A stretch of DNA of 29,931 nucleotides from Alphaproteobacteria bacterium. GTDB lineage: Bacteria > Pseudomonadota > Alphaproteobacteria > UBA9219. Below are positions 22,301 to 29,696 of the stretch, in pieces (within the stretch, counting starts at the first letter, position 1; each line of letters starts with the position of its first letter). The stretch is taken from positions 1 to 29,931 of the forward strand of contig JAQUPC010000008.1 in assembly GCA_028716765.1 (NCBI GenBank), read 5' to 3'. Position numbers and translations under genes: made by a program. Below the pieces are notes generated by a model. The model had not been told where the DNA came from. It searched no databases and was given only the letters and a program-made list of their open reading frames with translations.

Positions 22301-22918
22301 ATGGACATCAAGCATATTGAGCGTCCGCTGGCGATCAAGGCGCTGGCGGCGGACGGACTGTTTTCGGGTTACGCCAGCGTTTTCGGCGCCGTCGATCATC
22401 AGAACGAGATCGTCGCGCCGAGCGCGTTCAAGCGCACGCTTGCTGCCTGGCGCGTCAAGGGCCGCATGCCGGCGATGCTGTGGATGCACGATCCTTCGCA
22501 GCCGATCGGCGTGTGGCTGACCCTCAGCGAGGACAAGAACGGCCTTTTGGTGCAGGGGCGGCTTGCCTTGCGCACGCAAAAGGGCATGGAAGCCTATGAG
22601 CTTCTCAAAATGGGCGCGCTCACGGGCCTTTCCATCGGCTATCGCGTGATCAGCAGCCGCATCGACGGCAAACGCAAGGCGCGCGTTTTGACCGACATCG
22701 ATCTTTTCGAAATTTCGCTGGTGACGTTTCCCGCCAACGAAGCCGCGCGCGTAAGCGAGGTAAAATCGCCGCCTGTCAGGGCGGAAAGGCACGGGCGCGC
22801 AAAAACCAGCCTTCGCGCCTCCGGCGCTAGGGCTCGACAAACCGACAGCGAGGCGACGCGGGCCGTCGTCGCGCGATTGCATCAAGCCGCCCGCAGTTTG
22901 CAAGAACGCGGGAGCTAG
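22301..22918 (+). CDS. HK97-family prohead protease (GTA gp4-like, peptidase U35)
   Basis: A 205-aa protein with GAGGAACT before the ATG. Fold markers are GYASVFGAVDHQNEIVAPSAF, the catalytic His63 in LWMHDPSQPIG, Ser111 in LTGLSIGYRV, and DLFEISLVTFPAN. It cleaves the N-terminal scaffold part of the capsid protein during maturation. The C-terminal 55 residues are basic and low-complexity. It is separated from the portal by the toxin cassette, whereas in GTAs the two genes are normally adjacent or nearly so. Confidence 0.9.
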   Translation: MDIKHIERPLAIKALAADGLFSGYASVFGAVDHQNEIVAPSAFKRTLAAWRVKGRMPAMLWMHDPSQPIGVWLTLSEDKNGLLVQGRLALRTQKGMEAYELLKMGALTGLSIGYRVISSRIDGKRKARVLTDIDLFEISLVTFPANEAARVSEVKSPPVRAERHGRAKTSLRASGARARQTDSEATRAVVARLHQAARSLQERGS

Positions 22919-22942
22919 GAACAGGGCCTGATTAAATCGGGT

Positions 22943-23080
22943 GTCATCCCGCACGCAGCACGAGGCCACTGGCCGAGCGCGGAGATGCGGGATCCAGTTT
23001 AATTAAAAAAACCAAACTGGGTCCCGGATCAATTTTCTTTCGTATGCTCCGCATCCGAAAAGAAAATCGTCCGGGATGAC
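22943..23080. repeat. 138-bp inverted-repeat element, family B, copy 2
   Basis: Arms GTCATCCC (22943-22950) and GGGATGAC (23073-23080) as in 12686-12845. Inside are two hairpins: GATCCAGTTT / AAACTGGGTC and ATTTTCTTT / AAAAGAAAAT-type. It fills the gap between protease and capsid genes. A half copy is visible at 9707-9719. Confidence 0.65.
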
Positions 23081-23133
23081 GCCGCAGATGGATCCGTGAA
23101 ACTAAACAGTAAAACCACAACAAGGAGAAAACA

Positions 23134-24366
23134 ATGATCGACATGAACGAGGTTCATGCGGCCACCGATACGCTGGCCCGGGCCTTTGAAGAGTACAAGA
23201 GCGTCAACGACCAGCGTCTCGCCGAGATCGAGCGGCGCGGGTCCGCCGACGTTTTGCTGAACGATAAACTGGTCCGCATGGACTGCTCGCTGAACAAGTT
23301 GCAGGACGACGTCAGCAGCGTCAAAACGGTTTTGCGCCGTCCGGCAAAAGGCATCGCCAGCAAGGTGATGACGGAAGATGGCGACAGCGAATACAAGGGC
23401 GCCTTTATGCGCTATGTAGCCAAGGGCCAGGAGGGCGAACTTACCAGCCTTCAGACGAAGGATATGGAAGTTATCGGCGACCAGCTCGGCGGCTATATGG
23501 TGCCGGTCGAGATGGCGGAACGCGTCGTCACGCGTCAGTTCGATACTACGCCGATGCGCCAGCTGGCGACGGTCATGAGCATCTCGAGCGAAGCCGTCGA
23601 GATGCTGCGCGACACCAACGAGCCCGACGCCCAGTGGGTTTCCGAACTCGGTACGCGTTCCGACACCGATCAGGGAGCCATCGGCCGCATTCGCATTCCC
23701 GCGCACGAACTTTACGCTCAGCCGCGCGCTACGCAAAAATTGCTCGACGACGCCATCGTCAACGTCGAGGAATGGCTTATCGCGCGCGTCGCCGACCGGT
23801 TCGCACGCAAGGAAAACACGGCGTTCGTCGCGGGCGACGGCATCGGCCAGCCGCGCGGCTTTTTAAGTTACGCCACGCAGGCCACAGGCGACGCCACGCG
23901 TTCGTGGGGCGTGCTCGAACACGTCAACACAGGCGTGGACGGCGGCTTTTCGACGAGCACGGGCGCGGACGTTTTGATCGACCTGATGCACAAGCTTCGG
24001 GCCGGGTATCTGCCCAAGGCTTCGTGGCTCATGCCGCGCGCCGTGGCCGACCTGATCCGCAAGTTCAAGGAGAACACCAGCAACGGTTACATCTGGCAGC
24101 CGGGCTTGCAGGCCGGCGCGCCGGCGACGCTGTTGGGTCATTCGGTCGTGCTGGCCGAGGATTTGCCGGTCGTGGCGGCCGGAAGCCTTTCGATGGCGTT
24201 CGGCAACTTCGAGGAAGGCTACACGATTGTGGACCGCATCGGCTTGCGCGTGTTGCGCGATCCGTATACGGCGGCTCCGTTCGTGCGCTTTCGTTGCAGC
24301 AAGCGCGTCGGCGGCGACGTCGTCAACTTCGAAGCCATCAAGGTGCTTCGCTTCGCGGCGGCGTAA
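23134..24366 (+). CDS. HK97-type major capsid protein (GTA gp5-like)
   Basis: A 410-aa protein with a strong ribosome site (AAGGAGAAAACA). Residues 1-75 form a charged coiled-coil delta/scaffold region (ALARAFEEYKS-like, DQRLAEIERRG) that the prohead protease would remove, probably in the RRPAKGIASKV area. The HK97 fold follows with SLQTKDMEVIGDQLGGYMVP, TPMRQLATVMSISSEAVEM, RFARKENTAFVAGDGIGQPRGFL and GYTIVDRIGLRVLRDPYTAAPFVRF. It builds the icosahedral shell. Confidence 0.93.
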   Translation: MIDMNEVHAATDTLARAFEEYKSVNDQRLAEIERRGSADVLLNDKLVRMDCSLNKLQDDVSSVKTVLRRPAKGIASKVMTEDGDSEYKGAFMRYVAKGQEGELTSLQTKDMEVIGDQLGGYMVPVEMAERVVTRQFDTTPMRQLATVMSISSEAVEMLRDTNEPDAQWVSELGTRSDTDQGAIGRIRIPAHELYAQPRATQKLLDDAIVNVEEWLIARVADRFARKENTAFVAGDGIGQPRGFLSYATQATGDATRSWGVLEHVNTGVDGGFSTSTGADVLIDLMHKLRAGYLPKASWLMPRAVADLIRKFKENTSNGYIWQPGLQAGAPATLLGHSVVLAEDLPVVAAGSLSMAFGNFEEGYTIVDRIGLRVLRDPYTAAPFVRFRCSKRVGGDVVNFEAIKVLRFAAA

Positions 24367-24415
24367 AAACGCGTCATTCCGGCATCTTTAGTTTCGGAAA
24401 ATACAAAGCAGGCTT

Positions 24416-24493
24416 GTCATCGCGAGCCGCCGCAGGCGGCGCGGCGATCCGGAATCTGGATTGCTTCGCGCCCAATCGGGCGCTCGCAATGAC
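24416..24493. repeat. Palindromic repeat GTCATCGCGAGC...GCTCGCAATGAC
   Basis: Inverted ends at 24416-24427 and 24482-24493, with inner GATCCGGA / TGGATTGC parts. This is the well-known intergenic palindromic repeat type of alphaproteobacteria. It lies between the capsid gene and the next head gene. Confidence 0.6.
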
Positions 24494-24529
24494 GACAAAC
24501 AACAACATTCACTCCAAGGAGAACAACCT

Positions 24530-24928
24530 ATGGCACTTCGAGATTTATTGAGCAACGTTCTGGTTGCGCCGTCACTGGCTCCGGCTGTGCGGACTAACGG
24601 CGCCGCCGAGGGCGCAGGCGCTGATTTGCGCGGCTTCGACTCCGCGGTCATCGCCGTGTCGTTCGGCGCGTGGACCGACGGCACGCATACGCCTTCGGTC
24701 GAGCATTCCGTGGACGGTGAAGCCTATACGGCTGCCGCAGCGGCTGATCTGGATGGTTCGTTTACCGCCCTTGACGGCGCGGAAGGTGCGAACGCCGTGC
24801 AGACCGTGGGTTACATCGGCGCGCGGCGTTACGTGCGCGTGGTGATGACCACGGCCGGCGCAACGCAAGGTGCGGCAAGCGCCGCCGACATTATTGCCGG
24901 TTCGCCGCGCAACGCGCCGGCGCAGTAG
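24530..24928 (+). CDS. Phage head-module protein of unknown function, 132 aa
   Basis: ATG 24530 has AAGGAG seven to eight bases upstream. The product is Ala/Gly-rich and beta-prone (SAVIAVSFGAWTDGTHTPSVEHSVDGEAYTAA, read approximately; TVGYIGARRYVRVVMTTAG). Short proteins of this type follow the capsid gene in many alphaproteobacterial prophages and may decorate or stabilise the head; the role here is inferred from position. The stop codon directly enters a heptamer array (24928-24961). Confidence 0.65.
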   Translation: MALRDLLSNVLVAPSLAPAVRTNGAAEGAGADLRGFDSAVIAVSFGAWTDGTHTPSVEHSVDGEAYTAAAAADLDGSFTALDGAEGANAVQTVGYIGARRYVRVVMTTAGATQGAASAADIIAGSPRNAPAQ

Positions 24929-24961
24929 GGATCGGGGATCGGGGGTCAGGGATCGGGGATA
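24928..24961 (+). repeat. Second GGGGATC-type heptamer array
   Basis: About five degenerate heptamers (GGGATC, GGGGATC, GGGGGTC, AGGGATC, GGGGATA) starting at the last base of a stop codon. Same unit as at 20758-20799. Confidence 0.75.
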
Positions 24962-25026
24962 TTTTCCCGATTTCTGACATCCGGCCTGTATCTCGAACAC
25001 CCAACTCATAACCCCTAGAGGAAAAT

Positions 25027-25386
25027 ATGCGCAACACGGTTATCAACGTGCTGGACGTGCTGCCCGCGACGATTGCAAGCGGGCAGGCGGTATCCGGCGC
25101 GCTCAATCTCGGCGGGCTGAGGCTGTTCGGCTTTGTCATGCCTGCGGCGTGGACGGCGGCTAATCTTACGTTTCAAATGTCGCATGATGGCGGCACGACG
25201 TGGGCCAACGTTTACGACTCAAACGGCAACGAACTCACGGCCACCGTCGCGGCTTCACGTTATGTCGCGCTCGATCCGGCCAATTTCGCGTCTCTGGCGA
25301 TGATCAAGGTGCGTTCGGGCACATCCGGAACGCCCGTCAATCAGGCGGCGGAGCGCACGCTTCAGCTTGTGCTCCGGGCGGTATGA
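25027..25386 (+). CDS. Phage head-module protein of unknown function, 119 aa
   Basis: AGAGGAAAAT precedes the ATG. The protein has a beta-sandwich-like composition (LRLFGFVMPAAWTAANLTFQ, SHDGGTTWANVYDSNGNEL, MIKVRSGTSGTPVN), like small capsid-associated or fibre-anchoring proteins in tailed phages. Its stop codon overlaps the start of the spike-fibre gene (ATGA), so the two are translationally coupled and probably act together. Confidence 0.65.
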   Translation: MRNTVINVLDVLPATIASGQAVSGALNLGGLRLFGFVMPAAWTAANLTFQMSHDGGTTWANVYDSNGNELTATVAASRYVALDPANFASLAMIKVRSGTSGTPVNQAAERTLQLVLRAV

Positions 25387-26633
25387 TGATGCCTCTCCTC
25401 CTTTTTCGCAGGAAAGACAAACCGGCGCTTGATCTGTCGTTTCTCGGCGGCATGCCTTCGGGGCTGACGTTCTCGCGCGCCTCGGCGGGGTGGTGCTTTG
25501 ACGACACCGGCGCGTTGCAGCAGGCGGCAACGGATGCGCCGCGTTTCGACTACGATCCGGGGACGCACGACATCAAGGGCTTGCTGTTGGAGGAGCAGCG
25601 CACCAACACCATCGGCAACAACACGATGCAGGGGGCCAGCACAAGCCCGAGCACGTTGCCGAGCAGTTGGGCGGTTGAAACGTCGAACGCCTTGACGACC
25701 ACGGTCGCCGGGCTCGGCACCGAATACGGCATGCCTTATGTCGATCTGAGAATCAGCGGCACGGCTTCGGGCATCACTTATCAGTTGCGTTGCGACTACG
25801 GAACTCCGGCGGCCAATGGCCAAATATGGGCAGCGAGCGCGTATGTTAAAAAAGTGGGGGGGACGGCGGCAGGCGTCGACTATCCGGCGATCAAGGTTAG
25901 GGAAATGGGAGGCGCTTACAGTAGCACGGACTCGGCTCATATTGACCTGACCACGACCGGCCTTGCCCGTTACACCGCAACGCGCGCGTGGACGACAAGC
26001 TACAACGCGCAATGGCTGTTCTATTTACGGACGCTTGGGGCCGGATCGGTCATCGATATTACGCTCCGGTTTTACGCGCCGCAGCTTGAGCAGGGGCCGT
26101 ATGCGTCCAGCCCGATCATGACCACGAGCGGTTCTCCGGTTACTCGGGCTGCCGATCTTTTGGGCACGACGAACATCCAATGGTTCAACGCCGTTTCGGG
26201 CACCTTTGCCAGTGAGCATATTCCCGAAGGCGTTACGCCTGCATCGAACAACCCGCGGGTGCTTACTTTTGGCGACGGCACGGCGGATAATATGATTGCG
26301 CTTCGCCAGGTCGGGGGCGCGACGAACTATTACGGCGGCTATGCGCTTAACGCGACGGCTTTGGTTGTCGACACGTACAACGTTGCCCCGCAGACCGCCG
26401 TGGCGGCGGGAAGCGCCGCCAAAATGGCTATGCGCTATGCGGCGAACGACGCGGCGGTTTCTACCAACGGCAATGCGGCGCAAGCCGACACGTCTTGCGC
26501 GTTTCCCGCCGTGACAAGGCTGGACTTCTTCCGTTCGGGAACGGGGACGAACACGAACTCCGGATGGCTGAGGCGGTTCCGGTACTGGAACGCCGCGCTT
26601 ACGAACGCGCAACTTCAACAGGTGACACAATAG
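25383..26633 (+). CDS. Phage head-spike fibre protein
   Basis: About 416 aa from the ATG ATG ATG cluster at 25383 that overlaps the preceding stop. The N-terminal part has the head-spike-fibre signature: LDLSFLGGMPSGLTFSRASAGW, APRFDYDPGTHDIKGLLLEEQRTN. The middle resembles a carbohydrate-binding jelly roll (SGITYQLRCDYGTPAANGQIWAAS, with ITLRFYAPQLEQG), and the C-terminal 150 residues look like a LamG/concanavalin-type domain ending RRFRYWNAALTNAQLQQ. Likely role: a capsid-attached spike for surface glycan binding, comparable in function to GTA head spikes, which in Rhodobacter are encoded elsewhere. Confidence 0.75.
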   Translation: MMMPLLLFRRKDKPALDLSFLGGMPSGLTFSRASAGWCFDDTGALQQAATDAPRFDYDPGTHDIKGLLLEEQRTNTIGNNTMQGASTSPSTLPSSWAVETSNALTTTVAGLGTEYGMPYVDLRISGTASGITYQLRCDYGTPAANGQIWAASAYVKKVGGTAAGVDYPAIKVREMGGAYSSTDSAHIDLTTTGLARYTATRAWTTSYNAQWLFYLRTLGAGSVIDITLRFYAPQLEQGPYASSPIMTTSGSPVTRAADLLGTTNIQWFNAVSGTFASEHIPEGVTPASNNPRVLTFGDGTADNMIALRQVGGATNYYGGYALNATALVVDTYNVAPQTAVAAGSAAKMAMRYAANDAAVSTNGNAAQADTSCAFPAVTRLDFFRSGTGTNTNSGWLRRFRYWNAALTNAQLQQVTQ

Positions 26634-26674
26634 CAAAGGGCAGAAGGCAGGGATCAGAAAGGGGTTTGTGAAAG

Positions 26675-26935
26675 ATGGTTGATACATATTTGACAGCGGC
26701 AAACGAAGCGGCGTTTCGCGCGTTTCTCTCGTTTTTCTCGCAGGTAATTGGGCTGCAAAAAGGTAGGGCGGCGGTGGAGGCCGATCCTGATAACGGGATT
26801 GAGGCGCAGCCTGCCGCGGGCGATCCTTTGATGTTTTATGCGTGCGTGCGAGCGCCGTTCGCGGTGCCCGCGATGGAGGGCACGGCGGTCATCGCGGCGG
26901 AAGAGGGCGAAGCCATTTTGGGCAAGTGGGCCTGA
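26675..26935 (+). CDS. Small phage hypothetical protein, 86 aa
   Basis: ATG 26675 follows an AAAGGGG stretch. The sequence is helical at first (AANEAAFRAFLSFFSQVIGL), then has a short beta-rich part ending EGEAILGKWA. No family is recognised. It sits between the spike fibre and the gp6-like connector and on the same strand, so it is a likely structural or fibre-accessory gene. Confidence 0.55.
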   Translation: MVDTYLTAANEAAFRAFLSFFSQVIGLQKGRAAVEADPDNGIEAQPAAGDPLMFYACVRAPFAVPAMEGTAVIAAEEGEAILGKWA

Positions 26936-26964
26936 TTGTTTCTTTTAATCCTTAAGGATAAACA

Positions 26965-27582
26965 ATGACATCATTGACGTTGGCTGAACCGCCGGCCTCG
27001 GAACCGGTTACGCTCGCCGAGATCAAGGCGCACGCGCGCATCGATACGGATGTTGACGACGCGCTGGTTTCTTCACTTGTCATCGCAGCGCGGCAATGGG
27101 CCGAGCAGTACACGCGGCGCGCCTTCATAACGCAGACATGGCGGCTGTGGCTTGATGACATTCCCGCCGGAAACTTTGTGATCCTGCCGCGGGCGCCTTT
27201 GCAGAGCGTCGATAGCGTAATGGTTTTCGATGACAGCGATGCCGGGACGGTTTGGGCTTCCGGAAATTATTTTGCCGATACGGCGCGCGAACCTGGGCGG
27301 CTGGCCTTGCGATTGGGCGCGGCGTGGCCTGTGCCGGGGCGCGCAGTGAACGGCCTTATGATCGAATACGCAACCGGTTACGGCGACGAAGCGGACGCCG
27401 TGCCGGAGCCGATACGGCTGGCGATCAAGCAACTGGCCGCGCACTGGTACGAGCATCGCGGCGAGGCCGTGATCATGTCGTCATCGCGTCACGACGCGGT
27501 GGCCAATCAGGCGGGAGTCAATGTGCCGATGGTCATTCAGGCGTTGCTTGGGCCTTATCGTTTGCAAAGGTTGGGGAACTAG
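26965..27582 (+). CDS. Head-tail connector protein (gp6-like, GTA adaptor)
   Basis: A 205-aa protein with AAGGAT upstream. The N-terminus PVTLAEIKAHARIDTDVDDALVSSLVIAARQWAEQYTRRAF is typical of the phage gp6 / phiE125 gp8 connector family, followed by the beta part PRAPLQSVDSVMVFDD and the closing helix EPIRLAIKQLAAHWYEHR. It binds below the portal as the first neck ring. Confidence 0.88.
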   Translation: MTSLTLAEPPASEPVTLAEIKAHARIDTDVDDALVSSLVIAARQWAEQYTRRAFITQTWRLWLDDIPAGNFVILPRAPLQSVDSVMVFDDSDAGTVWASGNYFADTAREPGRLALRLGAAWPVPGRAVNGLMIEYATGYGDEADAVPEPIRLAIKQLAAHWYEHRGEAVIMSSSRHDAVANQAGVNVPMVIQALLGPYRLQRLGN

Positions 27583-27617
27583 AAAAGAATCGTCGAATAA
27601 AATTTCAATAAATAAGG

Positions 27618-27703
27618 ACTCCCCCTCACCTGCAAAAACAAAGGACTTGCCAAGAAGCAAGTCCATGTTTTTGCTTCCTCTCCCCCTTTCGGGGGAGAGG
27701 GGC
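27618..27703. repeat. Dispersed hairpin element, family A, copy 2
   Basis: Outer arms CCCCCTCACCTGCAAAAAC and GTTTTTGCTTCCTCTCCCCC; inner 8-bp stem GGACTTGC (27643-27650) / GCAAGTCC (27657-27664) with a 6-nt loop; terminal CCCCC / GGGGG hairpin. It sits between the two connector genes, inside what should be one operon. Confidence 0.75.
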
Positions 27704-27720
27704 ATAAAGGAAAGAAGCTG

Positions 27721-28050
27721 ATGCGCATCGGATCCTTGCAAAAACGTCTGACGCTTCAGAGCGAAAGTCTTGTGCCGGACGGCGCGGGCGGCAACGCGGC
27801 AAGCTGGGTCACTCTGGCGACGATATGGGCCGAACTCATTCCCGATACCGGGGGGCAGGCCGTTGCGTCGAATTTCGACCGGCGCATTACGCATACGATC
27901 AGGATGCGCAATCCGCAAAGCGTGGCCGTCAAGACAGGCATGAGGCTGGTTGGCGGAAGCAGGATTTTTACCATTCGCGCGGTCGTCAACGACGGCGAGC
28001 GCAACCGCTGGCTGGAAATTCACGCCGAAGAGGATGGATTGCTGGGATAG
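27721..28050 (+). CDS. Phage head-closure / head-tail adaptor protein (gp7-like, SPP1 gp16 family)
   Basis: A 109-aa protein with AAAGGAAAG upstream. The family core is visible: IGSLQKRLTLQSES, DGAGGNAASWVTLATIWAELIP, RRITHTIRMRN, GMRLVGGSRIFTIRAVVNDGERNRWLEI. It closes the packaged head and receives the tail. Only eight bases separate it from the DUF2460 gene, so the usual tail terminator, tail tube and tape-measure genes are not in between. Confidence 0.88.
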   Translation: MRIGSLQKRLTLQSESLVPDGAGGNAASWVTLATIWAELIPDTGGQAVASNFDRRITHTIRMRNPQSVAVKTGMRLVGGSRIFTIRAVVNDGERNRWLEIHAEEDGLLG

Positions 28051-28058
28051 GATGAAAT

Positions 28059-28685
28059 ATGGCTTTTGATGAAGTTCAGTTTCCGCTCAAAGCCGGATTC
28101 GGCGCGAACGGCGGGCCTCAATTTTCAACCGAGGTTATTACGATCGACGGCGGTTTTGAACGGCGCAATCAGAACTGGAGCCAGGCGCGCCGCAGGTTCG
28201 ATGCGCGCACGGGCGTTCGCTCGGCCATCGACGCGGCTCTGCTTTCGGCGTTTTTTCACGCGCGGGCCGGGCGCGCACGCGGGTTCCGTCTGAAGGACTG
28301 GAGTGATTTTTCGAGCGCGGCAGACGGCGCGGCAAACCCGAACTGGGATGATCAGATCATCGGTACCGGCGACGGCGAAACCATCGCGTTTCAGCTTGTC
28401 AAGAATTACGGGAGCGGGTCCGTCGTGCATCGGCGCGCGATACGCAAGCCCGGCGAGGGCAGCGTTGTTATAGGCGTTGACGGCGAACAAGTTGAAACGG
28501 GCTGGACCGTCAATACGGCGACGGGGCTTGTTACGTTTGCCGCGCCTCCGGCTTTTGGACAGACGGTTACGGCAGGTTTTCAGTTCGACGTTCCGGTGCG
28601 GTTCGATACGGACCAGTTGCGCGTGACGGCCGAGGACGACAGCCAGGCGAGGGCGGAGATTCCGCTTGTTGAGGTGAGAGTGTAA
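28059..28685 (+). CDS. DUF2460 distal tail protein (GTA gp12-like)
   Basis: A 208-aa protein with TAGGATG upstream. It opens MAFDEVQFPLKAGFGANGGP and contains the family segments FERRNQNWSQARRRFDARTGVRS, FFHARAGRARGFRLKDWSDF, IGVDGEQ and the ending DDSQARAEIPLVEVRV. In Rhodobacter GTA this protein forms the distal tail ring that joins the tube to the hub. Confidence 0.92.
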   Translation: MAFDEVQFPLKAGFGANGGPQFSTEVITIDGGFERRNQNWSQARRRFDARTGVRSAIDAALLSAFFHARAGRARGFRLKDWSDFSSAADGAANPNWDDQIIGTGDGETIAFQLVKNYGSGSVVHRRAIRKPGEGSVVIGVDGEQVETGWTVNTATGLVTFAAPPAFGQTVTAGFQFDVPVRFDTDQLRVTAEDDSQARAEIPLVEVRV

Positions 28686-28691
28686 CGTTTA

Positions 28692-28743
28692 AGGCACCCT
28701 CCCCTTGAGGGAGGGTCGCGAACGCAGTGAGCGGGGAGGGGTC
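28692..28743. repeat. ACCCTCCC / GGGAGGGT palindrome with trailing GGGGAGGGG
   Basis: A short hairpin-forming intergenic repeat directly after the DUF2460 stop, abutting family A copy 3. It may also stabilise or attenuate the transcript. Confidence 0.5.
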
Positions 28744-28750
28744 AAAAGAA

Positions 28751-28826
28751 ACCCCCTCACCTGCAAAAACTAACGGCTTACTTTGTAAGCCGAAGTTTTT
28801 GCTTCCTCTCCCTCAGGGAGAGGGGC
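28751..28826. repeat. Dispersed hairpin element, family A, copy 3
   Basis: Outer arms CCCCCTCACCTGCAAAAAC and GTTTTTGCTTCCTCTCCC; inner stem CGGCTTAC (28774-28781) / GTAAGCCG (28785-28792) with a 3-nt loop; terminal CTCCCT / AGGGAG hairpin. It lies between the DUF2460 and DUF2163 genes. Confidence 0.75.
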
Positions 28827-28847
28827 AAAAGTTTCAAGGCGCGTAAT

Positions 28848-29696
28848 ATGAAAACATTATCCCCCGCGTTCCAGGCGCATTTGGACGGCGAGCTGACGAC
28901 GCTGGCCGAGCTTGTGAAAATCACGCGCACGGACGGCGCGGTTAAGGCGTTTACGACGCATGATGCCGATCTGACTGTTGACGGCGTTATTTACAATGCG
29001 GACGGTTCGTTTTCTCCCGGCGTATTGGAAAATGCGGCATCTTTAAAGGAAAACAGTTTCGAGATTAGCGGCATTCTGGATAGCGAGATTATCAGCGAAG
29101 CCGATTTGAAAGCAGGGCTGTATGACAATGCGCGCATCGACATTTTTATCGTCAACTGGGCCGATGTAACGCAAGGCGCGGTGCAGATGCGCCGCGGCTG
29201 GCTGGGCGAAGTGACGCTTGCGGGCGGAAAGTTCGTGGCCGAACTTCGGGGCCTGCATGATTTATTGCAGCGCCGCGTGGGCGACGTTTATACGCCCGAG
29301 TGCCGCTACGATCTTGGCGACGCGCGGTGCATGGCCGATAGCGAGGCATTGAAGGTAACCGGGGCTGTTACCGGCGTGATCAATGACTCGGCGTTTGTCG
29401 ATTACATGCGCGGCGAGGCGGACGGCACATTCAATTACGGAAAGCTTGTGTGGACGAGCGGGGCCAATCAGGGCGTTGGCATGGAAGTGCGCAACTGGGA
29501 CGCGCTCAACCAGACTTTTTCTTTATGGCTGCCGATGCCGAATCCCATTTCCGTAAACGACGCCTATGAAGTTTATCCCGGCTGCGACAAACGTTTTTCG
29601 ACATGCAAGGCGAAGTTTAACAACGCCGTGAACTTCGGCGGCTTTCCGCATCTGCCGGGTCTCGACAAAATTTTGCAGTATCCGGATAGCCGATGA
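28848..29696 (+). CDS. DUF2163 tail hub protein (GTA gp13-like, BR0599 C-terminal domain)
   Basis: A 282-aa protein with AAGGCG upstream. N-terminal part: LSPAFQAHLDGELTTLAELVKITR, TTHDADLTVDGVIYN. C-terminal part: two Cys pairs, YTPECRYDLGDARC and GCDKRFSTCKAKF, ending NFGGFPHLPGLDK. In the Rhodobacter GTA the equivalent hub protein uses four cysteines for an iron-sulfur cluster, and the same four are present here. Its stop overlaps the next start (ATGA). Confidence 0.92.
   Translation: MKTLSPAFQAHLDGELTTLAELVKITRTDGAVKAFTTHDADLTVDGVIYNADGSFSPGVLENAASLKENSFEISGILDSEIISEADLKAGLYDNARIDIFIVNWADVTQGAVQMRRGWLGEVTLAGGKFVAELRGLHDLLQRRVGDVYTPECRYDLGDARCMADSEALKVTGAVTGVINDSAFVDYMRGEADGTFNYGKLVWTSGANQGVGMEVRNWDALNQTFSLWLPMPNPISVNDAYEVYPGCDKRFSTCKAKFNNAVNFGGFPHLPGLDKILQYPDSR

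Noticed and set aside
23634..24551. A 305-codon plus-strand frame inside the capsid gene.
   Set aside because: Its product is an Arg/His-rich low-complexity sequence typical of an alternate frame, and it lies within the well-supported major capsid gene.
20758..24961. CRISPR array from repeated GGGGATC units.
   Set aside because: The units are direct 7-bp tandem repeats without spacers, and there are no cas genes.
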